A stretch of 24,892 nucleotides of DNA from an uncultured Prevotellaceae bacterium. Its GTDB lineage: Bacteria > Bacteroidota > Bacteroidia > Bacteroidales > Bacteroidaceae. The stretch is taken from contig CAJKQZ010000013.1 of the NCBI GenBank assembly GCA_905202115.1, positions 1-24,892 on the forward strand. The letters run 5' to 3'. Under the pieces are notes generated by a model. It made no database searches. It was not told the origin of the DNA and worked only from the letters and a program-made list of their open reading frames with translations. Below are positions 6,839 through 14,702 of this stretch, piece by piece; within the stretch, counting starts at the first letter, position 1; the number at the start of each line of letters is the position of its first letter. Position numbers and translations under genes: made by a program.

Positions 6839-9070
6839 TCAGTTTATGCGCACAGCCTTTACAATATCCTTAATCGTAAGAAGCGCGGAGCATATCTCTT
6901 TCACATCGTCGGTATCGTGCACGTTCAAACTTATCTCGCCTTCAAAAATACCGTCGTTCGTTTTTATTGTCAACTGCTTCACGTCGAGGTTGAGCTGCTT
7001 GTATATAACCTCGCTTATGGCGAGAAGAATTCCCTGCACGTCGATACCTTTCACATAAATGGTAACAGGGAAAAACAGCATTCTGTGCATTTGCCACTCC
7101 ACTGCGACAATGCGGTTTCCGTAATTGCTCTTCAGTTTCTCTGCCACGGGACACTCGCGGCGGTGTATCGTAAACTCATCGTTCGGGTCGATGTGCCCGA
7201 GCGAATCGTCGCCCGGTATAGGGTGGCAGCAGGTGGCTATTTTACAATTATTTATAGTATCTTCATTGAGCATGAAAGTTTTCTTGCGGTCGATTTTCCG
7301 AACAAAAAGCTTTCTCATGTTATCCTGCTCGCCGATCTTCGACTTGTCGCTCATGAAAGGAATAAACTTACGCCATGAATAACTTTTTTTCTGCTTGCCC
7401 TGCAGATAATCCACGTCGGCATCCGAAAGCACAATGCTTTTTTCTCCTAAAGCAAGCATAAGGCTGTCGCGCGTAGGTATCTCGTGAAAACGACAGAGTT
7501 TATTCACCACCGCACTGTTAAGTTCCATATCATGTTCATTCAGGAACTTGCGCAACAAATCCTCTCCTTCGATACGTTTTTCACGCTCGTCCCTGCGCAA
7601 TAACGCACGTATCTTGCTCTGTGCCTTTGCCGTATTGGCATAATCGAGCCACTCGGGCTGAACATGTTGGGCACGCGATGTCAGAATCTCCACCTGGTCG
7701 CCGCTTTGCAGCTTATGACTTAACGGAACAAGTTTGTGATTGACTTTTGCCCCTATGCAATGGCTTCCGAGAAAAGAATGAATGGAAAAAGCGAAATCAA
7801 GAGCCGTAGCGCCTGTAGGCATAGTTTTTATTTCTCCTTTCGGAGTAAAAATAAGAATCTCGTTGGCAAAAAGATTCAGCTTTATGGTATCGAGAAAATC
7901 AAGCGTATCAGGCTGCGGGTCGTCAAGAATCTCTTTTATGGTATGGAGCCATTTTCCGAGTTCTCCGTCGGCAAAATCGGCATTGCCGCCTTTGTATTTC
8001 CAATGGGCGGCCACACCTTGCTCATCTATATCGTCCATACGTTTCGAGCGTATCTGCACTTCCACCCATTGCCCGCGCTTGCTCATAAGCGTGACATGAA
8101 GTCCCTGGTAGCCGTTTGCCTTCGGATGACTTATCCAATCGCGCAAACGGTCGGGCTGCGGCTTGTAAATATTACACAATGCCACATATATGTTGAAGCA
8201 TTCGTTCACTTCCTCCTCGGGCTTTATCGGCTCGAAGATTATTCGTGTTGCAAGAATATCGTATATTTCCTCAAACGTCACATGCTTGTTCTGCATTTTA
8301 CACCATATCGAATATGGCGTCTTAATACGAGCAATGATTTTGTATTTGAAACCCTGTTTGTCGAGCTCCTCGCGTATAGGTGCGGTGAACTCTTTGAATA
8401 AAGTATCGCGCTCGGTCTGCGTGGAAGCCAGTTTCGCTTCTATTTCCGCATATTCCTGCGGATGTTCGTAGTGAAAGCTGAGATCTTCAAGTTCGTTCTT
8501 TATTGCATTCAAGCCCAAACGGTCGGCCAACGGCGCGTAAATGTAAAGAGTCTCGCCGGCAACCTTATATTGCTTGCTCGGCAACATGCTGCTAAGAGTA
8601 CGCATATTGTGGAGACGGTCGGCAATCTTTATTAAGATAACGCGGATGTCGTCGCTCATGGTGAGCAACAATTTCTTGAACGTCTCGGCCTGCAATGAAG
8701 CGCGGTCACCGAAAATTCCGCCTGAAATCTTCGTCAATCCCTCCACTATATTCGCAACTTTAGAACCGAAAAGATTGGCGATATCCTCGTTGGTGTAGTC
8801 GGTATCCTCTTCCACGTCATGCAACAAAGCCGCGCAGATAGAAGTTGAGCCGAGACCAATTTCGCCGCAGACTATCTGAGCCACGGCAATAGGATGAAGT
8901 ATATACGGTTCTCCCGAAAGACGACGGACGCCACTGTGGGCTTTCTTCGCAAAATTGAAAGCTTTCGTTATCACATCTACTTTCTTGCGATGATTCGACG
9001 ATAGATAAGTATCAAGCAAACGACGGAACGCCTCGTTTATAATCTGTTCGTCTCTCTGTTGGTTAGGCAT
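6839..9070 (-). CDS. rel: Bifunctional (p)ppGpp synthetase/hydrolase, Rel/SpoT family
   Basis: This 743-residue long RSH protein makes and degrades (p)ppGpp. The N-terminal HD hydrolase domain is intact, with HDVEED at about residues 84-89 and later IADRLHNMRTL. The synthetase domain has PDRLRDWISHPKANGYQGLH; the RLRD stretch resembles the RXKD of bifunctional enzymes rather than the EXDD of E. coli RelA. A TGS domain (from about 410), a zinc-finger-type region with CCHPIPGD, and a C-terminal ACT domain complete the standard order. I chose the ATG at 9070, which has GGAAGAG five bases upstream; an in-frame GTG at 9082 would add four residues. It is the last gene of the minus-strand par cluster, 95 bases after the transglycosylase gene. 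Confidence 0.95.
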   Translation of the reverse strand: MPNQQRDEQIINEAFRRLLDTYLSSNHRKKVDVITKAFNFAKKAHSGVRRLSGEPYILHPIAVAQIVCGEIGLGSTSICAALLHDVEEDTDYTNEDIANLFGSKVANIVEGLTKISGGIFGDRASLQAETFKKLLLTMSDDIRVILIKIADRLHNMRTLSSMLPSKQYKVAGETLYIYAPLADRLGLNAIKNELEDLSFHYEHPQEYAEIEAKLASTQTERDTLFKEFTAPIREELDKQGFKYKIIARIKTPYSIWCKMQNKHVTFEEIYDILATRIIFEPIKPEEEVNECFNIYVALCNIYKPQPDRLRDWISHPKANGYQGLHVTLMSKRGQWVEVQIRSKRMDDIDEQGVAAHWKYKGGNADFADGELGKWLHTIKEILDDPQPDTLDFLDTIKLNLFANEILIFTPKGEIKTMPTGATALDFAFSIHSFLGSHCIGAKVNHKLVPLSHKLQSGDQVEILTSRAQHVQPEWLDYANTAKAQSKIRALLRRDEREKRIEGEDLLRKFLNEHDMELNSAVVNKLCRFHEIPTRDSLMLALGEKSIVLSDADVDYLQGKQKKSYSWRKFIPFMSDKSKIGEQDNMRKLFVRKIDRKKTFMLNEDTINNCKIATCCHPIPGDDSLGHIDPNDEFTIHRRECPVAEKLKSNYGNRIVAVEWQMHRMLFFPVTIYVKGIDVQGILLAISEVIYKQLNLDVKQLTIKTNDGIFEGEISLNVHDTDDVKEICSALLTIKDIVKAVRIN

Positions 9071-9165
9071 CGACTCTTCCACTGCTTTAGATTTTATTTA
9101 ATTAGCCTCATGTATATCTACAGCATGATAAACACGGTGTTGCACCTATATCACAAAACATAAAA

Positions 9166-10458
9166 CTACCTTACGCGTATTTTTTTACCTGCACGTATAT
9201 TCGAACCTTTGATACCATTCAAACTACGCAATTTTGCAACGGTTGTCCCATGTTTTTTTGCTATCTCCGACAAAGTTTGTCCCTGTCTTATAGTAACCGT
9301 GCGGGAACGGCTGGAAGCGCGACTACGCGAAGTGCGGGAATTACGCGAAGAAGTAACACGGTCAAGCTCTTTTTCGTCAATTTCAACAGTACGGCGCTTT
9401 GCAGTAAGTTCATCACTGCGATAGTTGTAAATGGAATCGCCAAAATCTATAAATTTCATCACAGCCTCATGCGGAAGACGCAAAATACTTGGTTCTACCG
9501 AGCCAGGCACAAGCGAAGTTTTGTATTGCGGATTAAGAGTCTTTACCAAATCCAAATCCACTCCGCATAAAGTAGAAATCTGATCGAAATGCACGTCCTT
9601 GTTTACGAGAATAGTGTCGCTTGCTTCGGGCAAACTTGCACGCATAGGACAAATATTATGCTCACAATAGTAATTCATTATATAGTTTGCGGCTATAAAA
9701 GCCGGAACATAGCCACGTGTCTCCTTAGGCAGATAAGGATATATCACCCAATAGTCTTTTTCCCCGCCGGCTCTGTGAATGGCCTTTGCTATTGCATTAG
9801 GGCCGCAGTTATATGCGGCAATAACAATATTCCAATCGCCATACATATCATAAAGGTCACGAAGATATTGCGCTGCTGCGCGAGTTGCCTTAATAGGATC
9901 CTTACGATCATCCACAAGACTGTTCACTTCCAGTCCGTATTGTTTACCGGTTGTAAGCATGAACTGCCAAAGCCCTACAGCTCCCACACGACTTACGGCA
10001 CAAGGGTCAAGCGCACTTTCAATAACAGGGAGATACTTCAGTTCGAGCGGAAGATTATACAAAGCGAGAGCTTCCTCAAATATCGGAACATAAAAATTCA
10101 TTGCGCCGAGCATGTAAGACACCGAACGACGCAGCCTTCCGCTGTACTGGTCGATAAATTTACGCACAATCCCGTTATACGGCATTTCCATAACCGCAGG
10201 AATACGCGAAAGCCTGTCAATAAACACGCTATCCTCGAAAATGGGATTCACATCCTGCATTTGGCAATCCGTATCCTTGTTCAAATATTTAGAAGCATGC
10301 CACTGAGCCAACAACGTATCAAGGTCGAGCGTCATTCCTTGCGGAATTTCTATCACTTCATCCTTTCCCGTGCGGTCGTCGTGCACTGTTATGTCATTTT
10401 GCGCCTTTACTGTTACTATAGTAAAGATCGAGATAGCTAATATAATTAATTTCTTCAT
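9166..10458 (-). CDS. mltD: MltD-like lytic transglycosylase with C-terminal LysM
   Basis: The 430-residue protein has a signal peptide (1-19, cleavage likely after VKA) and a family 1 lytic transglycosylase domain at about 120-280. Catalytic E147 sits in YLPVIESALDP, followed by GAVGLWQFM (159-167) and AAYNCGP (214-220). A diverged LysM-like segment occupies about 285-345. A clear LysM domain ends the protein (about 387-430, with RQGQTLSEIAKKHG and RAGKKIRVR), preceded by a Ser/Arg-rich linker. Such enzymes cut the MurNAc-GlcNAc bond of peptidoglycan to leave 1,6-anhydro ends; this one should act in the periplasm. It lies between the DUF5683 gene (91 bases upstream) and rel (95 bases downstream), all on the minus strand. 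Confidence 0.93.
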   Translation of the reverse strand: MKKLIILAISIFTIVTVKAQNDITVHDDRTGKDEVIEIPQGMTLDLDTLLAQWHASKYLNKDTDCQMQDVNPIFEDSVFIDRLSRIPAVMEMPYNGIVRKFIDQYSGRLRRSVSYMLGAMNFYVPIFEEALALYNLPLELKYLPVIESALDPCAVSRVGAVGLWQFMLTTGKQYGLEVNSLVDDRKDPIKATRAAAQYLRDLYDMYGDWNIVIAAYNCGPNAIAKAIHRAGGEKDYWVIYPYLPKETRGYVPAFIAANYIMNYYCEHNICPMRASLPEASDTILVNKDVHFDQISTLCGVDLDLVKTLNPQYKTSLVPGSVEPSILRLPHEAVMKFIDFGDSIYNYRSDELTAKRRTVEIDEKELDRVTSSRNSRTSRSRASSRSRTVTIRQGQTLSEIAKKHGTTVAKLRSLNGIKGSNIRAGKKIRVR

Positions 10459-10549
10459 GTTCTTATCTGTATTTTTTATTTCTGCGCCTTATACAGACGC
10501 CCGCTTTCACGCAAATTCACAGCTGCGTACCCGAATGTTTCCAACATTA

Positions 10550-11308
10550 TCAGAAATTGAGCTGGCAGCCTACTCCCACTGCATGCGAGTGCGAGCTACC
10601 GTTAACCGGTATTACCGTAGGAGCCACATTAAGGCTCAGATCTTTCGATATGTCGAAAACAGAAAGCTGCGCATCCACGTAAGCGTCGATTACCGAAAGC
10701 ACATAAACCCCCACGAATGCGAAAGCGCTGAGATCGCGCCAGCGACGATAACGGTCTTTCTTATTCTTGAAAATTGTCTTAAAGCGATCTTCGAGCCCTG
10801 TTATATCATAGTTCGGCGGAAGCATATCGAGATAGCTGTGAGTATTCGGATCGTCATCCATTATGTCGATATAAGCCTGCGAATAGTCCTTATACATCTG
10901 CTGGTTCCACATCAGAGCATAGGTACATCCGAGAAACCCGCCATAGAATATGGGTAATTTCCAATACTTACGGTTATAAATCTGTCCTGCTCCCGGAATT
11001 ATCAACGCAAGCCACAGAGCCCGGTTCGGGTCGGGTACGAATTTCGGACGCGGCGGCTTCTGCCTTTTCGCATCTCTCATTACGGAATCCACGGCCTGCG
11101 ATATTCTTGCGGAATCGGCCGACAAAGAATCGGCTACAACGCTTTCTTTTATGGCGGTAGCGTTTACCGTAGTATCGGTAACCGTGCTGTCGGGCTCCAG
11201 GCGGGGAAACAGCGTATCGCACACGGCAATGCAACGGTAATTCTCCGCCAAAGCGGGCACGCACACGGCCAACACAAGCAAACAAGCTATCAATCCCGCC
11301 GGTTTCAT
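10550..11308 (-). CDS. DUF5683 membrane protein downstream of parB
   Basis: The 252-residue protein resembles the DUF5683 family found after parAB in many Bacteroidetes; its function is not established. It has an N-terminal signal sequence (about 1-21), a polar region to about 90, then a hydrophobic block containing the family-like motif IIPGAGQIYNRKYWK and further hydrophobic segments (YGGFLGCTYALMW, FAFVGVYVLSVIDAYVDA). The C-terminal part reads like beta strands ending in GVGCQLNF, as in some outer-membrane-facing proteins. The ATG at 11308 overlaps the parB TGA by one base (TGATG), so the two are translationally coupled; a GTG at 11311 is the alternative. Its fixed place between parB and a transglycosylase suggests an envelope role, which is inference. 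Confidence 0.8.
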   Translation of the reverse strand: MKPAGLIACLLVLAVCVPALAENYRCIAVCDTLFPRLEPDSTVTDTTVNATAIKESVVADSLSADSARISQAVDSVMRDAKRQKPPRPKFVPDPNRALWLALIIPGAGQIYNRKYWKLPIFYGGFLGCTYALMWNQQMYKDYSQAYIDIMDDDPNTHSYLDMLPPNYDITGLEDRFKTIFKNKKDRYRRWRDLSAFAFVGVYVLSVIDAYVDAQLSVFDISKDLSLNVAPTVIPVNGSSHSHAVGVGCQLNF

Positions 11309-12201
11309 CACTTTGCGTGGTCGAGCATTGCTATTATGCGTTCCATTTCCTCCTGACTGCGGAATGGTATGGTTATCTTTCCGCGTCCGGCTGGAGTCAT
11401 CGTCATTTTCACATGCGCTCCGAAATGTTCCGACAGATGTTTCTGCAAAGTTTCGAACTCTTCCGAAACATTCCTGCTGCGTTGTGCGCGCAGACGTTTG
11501 CCGGCGGCATTTACGTCCTCGCCGCTATTGAGGCGGTTTACCATTTCCTCCACCTTGCGCACCGAATATCCTTCACGCCGTATCTCCTCGAACAGCCTTA
11601 CCTGCATTGCGGGGCTTCCGAGTGAGAGCAAGGCGCGCGCATGGCCCTGATCTATATCCTTGTTCTTGAGGGCCATTTGCACCGGTGCCGGAAGTTTGAG
11701 CAGACGAAGATAGTTGGCCACGGTGGCACGCTTCTTTCCCACTTTCACACTGAGTTCCTCCTGTTTAAGCCCGTATTGCTCTATGAGGTTCTGGTATGCA
11801 AGTGCTATTTCAATGGCGTTGAGATCTTCTCTCTGGATGTTCTCCACAAGCGCCATTTGCATCATCTTCTCGTCATCGGCCGTACGAATATATGCAGGCA
11901 CACTTGTAAGGCCTGCCAACTGAGCAGCCCGCCAGCGACGCTCTCCTGCGATAATCTGATACGTTCCGTCGCCCATATTTCTTAGCGAAATTGGCTGCAC
12001 AATGCCTATCTCGCGAATGGAATCGGCAAGTTCCTGCAGCGCATCGCCGTCAAATTCGCGGCGCGGCTGGCCAGGATTAGGTTGAATACGGTCTACAGGT
12101 ACCTCGCCTATCGACGACGTTCCCGAAACGCGCACTTCCTCGTTTGATATCAGGGCATCTAATCCACGCCCCAAAGCCGCATATTTTTTCTTTACTGCCA
12201 T
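11308..12201 (-). CDS. parB: Chromosome partitioning protein ParB
   Basis: The 297-residue product is a chromosomal ParB/Spo0J homologue, a CTP-dependent clamp that loads at parS and spreads along DNA. The N-terminal LGRGLDALI motif (10-18) is the usual ParA-contacting segment. The CTP-binding ParB domain includes PNPGQPR, GERRWRAA (86-93) and ENIQREDLNAIE (about 119-130). The helix-turn-helix region has VGKKRATVANYLRLLKLP, and a C-terminal dimerisation domain follows. I chose the ATG at 12201 over the GTG at 12216 because MAVKKKYAALGRGL is the common N-terminus. It follows parA by 105 bases and overlaps the DUF5683 gene by one base. I found no clear parS site in the window. Confidence 0.95.
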   Translation of the reverse strand: MAVKKKYAALGRGLDALISNEEVRVSGTSSIGEVPVDRIQPNPGQPRREFDGDALQELADSIREIGIVQPISLRNMGDGTYQIIAGERRWRAAQLAGLTSVPAYIRTADDEKMMQMALVENIQREDLNAIEIALAYQNLIEQYGLKQEELSVKVGKKRATVANYLRLLKLPAPVQMALKNKDIDQGHARALLSLGSPAMQVRLFEEIRREGYSVRKVEEMVNRLNSGEDVNAAGKRLRAQRSRNVSEEFETLQKHLSEHFGAHVKMTMTPAGRGKITIPFRSQEEMERIIAMLDHAK

Positions 12202-12306
12202 ATTTTTATTTTTCACACTGCCACACGGCGCACAAGCACAATTTCATAACGCCGCACCGGCCTGCAGTTTCACAAGGTTCTGCCTTTCATCACGGTTGCG
12301 AACCCG

Positions 12307-13077
12307 CTACTTGACGGTATTCTTATCGATTATCTCGCGCGCAAGCAAAAGATAGCTTTTCGCGCCAGCCGACGTTGCGTCGTACAATATGGCGGGCACT
12401 CCGTGCGACGGCGCCTCGCTAAGTTTGACATTACGCTGTATCACCGTCTTGAAAACGAGTTCCTGGAAGTGACGCCGCATATCGTCGTATATCTGATTTG
12501 CCAAACGCAGGCGCGAATCGTACATCGTAAGCAGAAATCCTTCGATTTCGAGGTGAGGATTCAGCTTTTTCTTTATTATCTTTATCGTATTCAATAGTTT
12601 GCTTATACCTTCGAGCGCGAAATATTCACACTGCACCGGAATAACCACGCTGTCGGCCGCTACGAGCGAATTTACGGTTATCAGACCGAGCGAAGGACTG
12701 CAGTCTATCAATATATAATCATACTCAGGGCGAAGCGGATCGAGCAGTTTTTTCATAACCTTCTCACGCTCGTCGAAATTAAGCATTTCTATCTCGGCCC
12801 CCACAAGGTCAATATGCGCCGGAACTATATCGAGGTTCTCTACATCAGTAGTATATATCGCCTCGCGTATGTCGGCACCCGTTGCTATACATTCATAGAT
12901 AGAGCAGTCCACCTTGCGGATATCGACGCCCATGCCCGACGAAGCGTTGGCCTGCGGGTCGGCGTCGATAAGAAGCACTTTTTTCTCGAGCGTAGCGAGC
13001 GAAGCCGCCAGATTCATGGCTGACGTTGTTTTACCGACACCGCCTTTCTGATTTGCTAATGCTATGATTTTTCCCAT
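12307..13077 (-). CDS. parA: Chromosome partitioning ATPase ParA (Soj)
   Basis: This 256-residue protein is a Soj-type ParA ATPase that dimerises on DNA when ATP-bound and is stimulated by ParB. It has the deviant Walker A KGGVGKTT (11-18), the IDADPQANASSGMG segment, and Walker B-like YILIDCSPSLGLITVNSL. The length and the absence of an N-terminal DNA-binding extension are typical of chromosomal rather than plasmid ParA. It is the first gene of the minus-strand cluster parA-parB-DUF5683-mltD-rel. A -7 box lies 38 bases upstream of its start. Confidence 0.96.
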   Translation of the reverse strand: MGKIIALANQKGGVGKTTSAMNLAASLATLEKKVLLIDADPQANASSGMGVDIRKVDCSIYECIATGADIREAIYTTDVENLDIVPAHIDLVGAEIEMLNFDEREKVMKKLLDPLRPEYDYILIDCSPSLGLITVNSLVAADSVVIPVQCEYFALEGISKLLNTIKIIKKKLNPHLEIEGFLLTMYDSRLRLANQIYDDMRRHFQELVFKTVIQRNVKLSEAPSHGVPAILYDATSAGAKSYLLLAREIIDKNTVK

Positions 13078-13114
13078 TCAGCTTTTTTGTTTTCGGCTCA
13101 TACCGAATATTATG

Positions 13115-13122
13115 CAAAATTA
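13115..13122 (-). promoter_or_regulatory. -7 box for the parA operon
   Basis: On the minus strand this reads TAATTTTG, a full match to TAnnTTTG, 37 bases before the parA start codon. No clear -33 TTTG is found at normal spacing. Confidence 0.5.
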
Positions 13123-13235
13123 ATCATTTTCCAAGATTCCTGCCTATTTTGCAATGCTAAAATACTTAAAGCCGCATTCCATGCAGAATCTGCCGCGCTG
13201 AAGCCTAACGCAGCAGGTTGCGACGCTTTTAGAAG

Positions 13236-13418
13236 GAGTTTACAGACAAAAACGGTCACCCGACAAGTAACTGAAAACCAGCAGGTGTACATACAGCGAA
13301 AAATATGTCTGAGATATTTTAAATTATCTCAGACATATTTTCGATTATCTCCCTTGTATTTTCAATTTGCTGCGGGAAGTTTTTTACCACGCAAAAAAAA
13401 CATTTTTTCTTTTGGGGA
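13236..13418 (+). repeat. Composite palindromic repeat, copy D (complete)
   Basis: A second complete long element. The left flank (13236-13299) has GTTTACAGACAAAAACGG and TGAAAACCAGC. The core (13300-13341) is the inverted 21-bp pair. The right flank has CTCCCTTGTATTTTCAATTT, GCGGGAAGTTTTTTACC and an A/T-rich tail. It lies in the 547-base divergent gap between parA and miaA, a place where no terminator is needed. It sits upstream of the duplicated miaA promoter. Confidence 0.9.
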
Positions 13419-13460
13419 ACGATAAAAATAATCTTAGTGGCTCTACGCAAAAAACGCGCG

Positions 13461-13582
13461 AGCTCATTTTGCTCTGCACTTGCCTTTCGCGTAATTTGAG
13501 CTGAAGCTCCAATATAATGGGCGGCTCGGCAAAGAAAACAAGCAAGCTTATTTTGCTTTGCTCTCGCCTTTTGCTATATTTG
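13461..13582 (+). promoter_or_regulatory. Duplicated promoter region of miaA
   Basis: The downstream copy is a textbook Bacteroidetes promoter: TTTG at 13552-13555, 19 bases, then TATATTTG at 13575-13582, ending 42 bases before the miaA start. A similar block lies exactly 84 bases upstream: 13461-13498 aligns with 13545-13582 without gaps, 30 of 38 bases identical by hand count. In the upper copy the TTTG (13468-13471) is kept but the -7 reads GTAATTTG, so it is probably weak or dead. Confidence 0.75.
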
Positions 13583-13624
13583 CAATAAAGAGAAAGGCTT
13601 ACAGCCTTAAACACAACACGTTTT

Positions 13625-14617
13625 ATGAACGAAAAACAAACAGGCGGCGCATTCGACATGCTTACTATCGTCGGACCGACGGCTTCGGGCAAGACAACCC
13701 TTGCCGTGGCCGTGGCAAGGGCGCTGGACGGAGAAATCATAAGCGGAGACAGCCGGCAGATTTACCGCGGCATGACAATAGGAACAGGAAAAGACCTGGA
13801 TGACTACGTAACCGGCGGAGCGGAAGTAAAAGTACACCTTATAGACATTGCCGACGCTGGAAGCAGATATAACATATACGACTACCAGCGCGATTTTCTG
13901 AAAGCCTACAACAACATACGCGTACGCGGCAAACTGCCTATACTTTGCGGCGGCTCGGGAATGTACGTGGAGTGCGTGCTGCGCGGATACCGTATGATTC
14001 CCGTGCCGGAAAACAAGGCTTTACGCAGCAGTCTGGAAGGCAAAAGCCTCGAAGAGCTCACCGACATACTGAAAAGCTACGGCAAAAAGCTGCACAACAC
14101 CACCGATGTGGACACTCCGAAGCGGGCCATACGGGCAATAGAAATAGAAGACTATTATCAGAAAACACCTGTGTCGCCCGACGAGTTTCCTGAAATAAAA
14201 AGCGTAAACGTCTGTTTAGAAATAGACAGAGAGGAACGGTGGAAGAAAATAGAAAGACGCCTCCGCGAACGCCTCGATGCCGGCATGGCCGACGAAATAC
14301 GCAGCCTGCTCGGAAAAGACGGCAGAACAAGTTGCGGAACATCGCGACCGCTGTCGGCCGAAGAGCTCATGTATTACGGATTGGAGTACAAATACGTAAC
14401 TTTATACGTAACCGGAGAGATAAGCTACGACGAAATGTTCGAGAAACTTAACATCGCCATACGGCAGTTCGCCAAAAGACAGATGACATGGTTCCGAGGC
14501 ATGGAAAGGCGGGGAATCCGGCTTCACTGGCTCAATGCGTCGCTCGGAACGGAGGAAAAAACGAACGCGGTAACAAACCTTTGGAAAAAAGAAAACAATA
14601 GAACTATTTTATTTTAA
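13625..14617 (+). CDS. miaA: tRNA dimethylallyltransferase MiaA, second Bacteroidetes type
   Basis: The 330-residue product transfers the dimethylallyl group to A37 of tRNAs reading codons that begin with U. The P-loop GPTASGKT is at residues 17-24, followed by SGDSRQIYRGMTIGTGKDLDDY, CGGSGMYVE and the C-terminal FAKRQMTWFR. Several positions differ from the common enzyme: SGDSRQ where SADSRQ is usual, and GGSGMY where GGTGLY is usual. Together with HNTTDVDTPKRAIRAIEIEDYY this fits the second MiaA paralogue that many Bacteroidales carry. Residues 1-11 precede the core; the ATG encoding M12 is an alternative start. It is transcribed from the promoter at 13552-13582 and separated from the glucan operon by 85 bases that contain another -7 box. 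Confidence 0.88.
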   Translation: MNEKQTGGAFDMLTIVGPTASGKTTLAVAVARALDGEIISGDSRQIYRGMTIGTGKDLDDYVTGGAEVKVHLIDIADAGSRYNIYDYQRDFLKAYNNIRVRGKLPILCGGSGMYVECVLRGYRMIPVPENKALRSSLEGKSLEELTDILKSYGKKLHNTTDVDTPKRAIRAIEIEDYYQKTPVSPDEFPEIKSVNVCLEIDREERWKKIERRLRERLDAGMADEIRSLLGKDGRTSCGTSRPLSAEELMYYGLEYKYVTLYVTGEISYDEMFEKLNIAIRQFAKRQMTWFRGMERRGIRLHWLNASLGTEEKTNAVTNLWKKENNRTILF

Positions 14618-14672
14618 GATGTAAATTTTTAGAAAATTTGTTCTATCCAGCTATCAATTCATTAAAAAAATG

Positions 14673-14680
14673 TACTTTTG
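14673..14680 (+). promoter_or_regulatory. -7 box for the glycogen operon
   Basis: TACTTTTG is a full match to TAnnTTTG, 22 bases before the debranching enzyme ATG. No TTTG occurs at the expected -33 distance; the nearest is about 32 bases upstream. Confidence 0.55.
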
Positions 14681-14702
14681 AGCAAACTAACCTGTAAACT
14701 TT

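Noticed and set aside
7736..8401. Open frame opposite rel
   Set aside because: Antisense shadow; all recognisable motifs are in the rel frame.
9589..10440. Open frame of 283 codons opposite the transglycosylase gene
   Set aside because: Fully antisense to a clear LT/LysM gene and with no family features.
12202..12306. parS-like site in the parA-parB gap (GTTTCACAAGGTTC)
   Set aside because: The centre is AAGG rather than CGTG-type symmetry and the two halves are not inverted copies.
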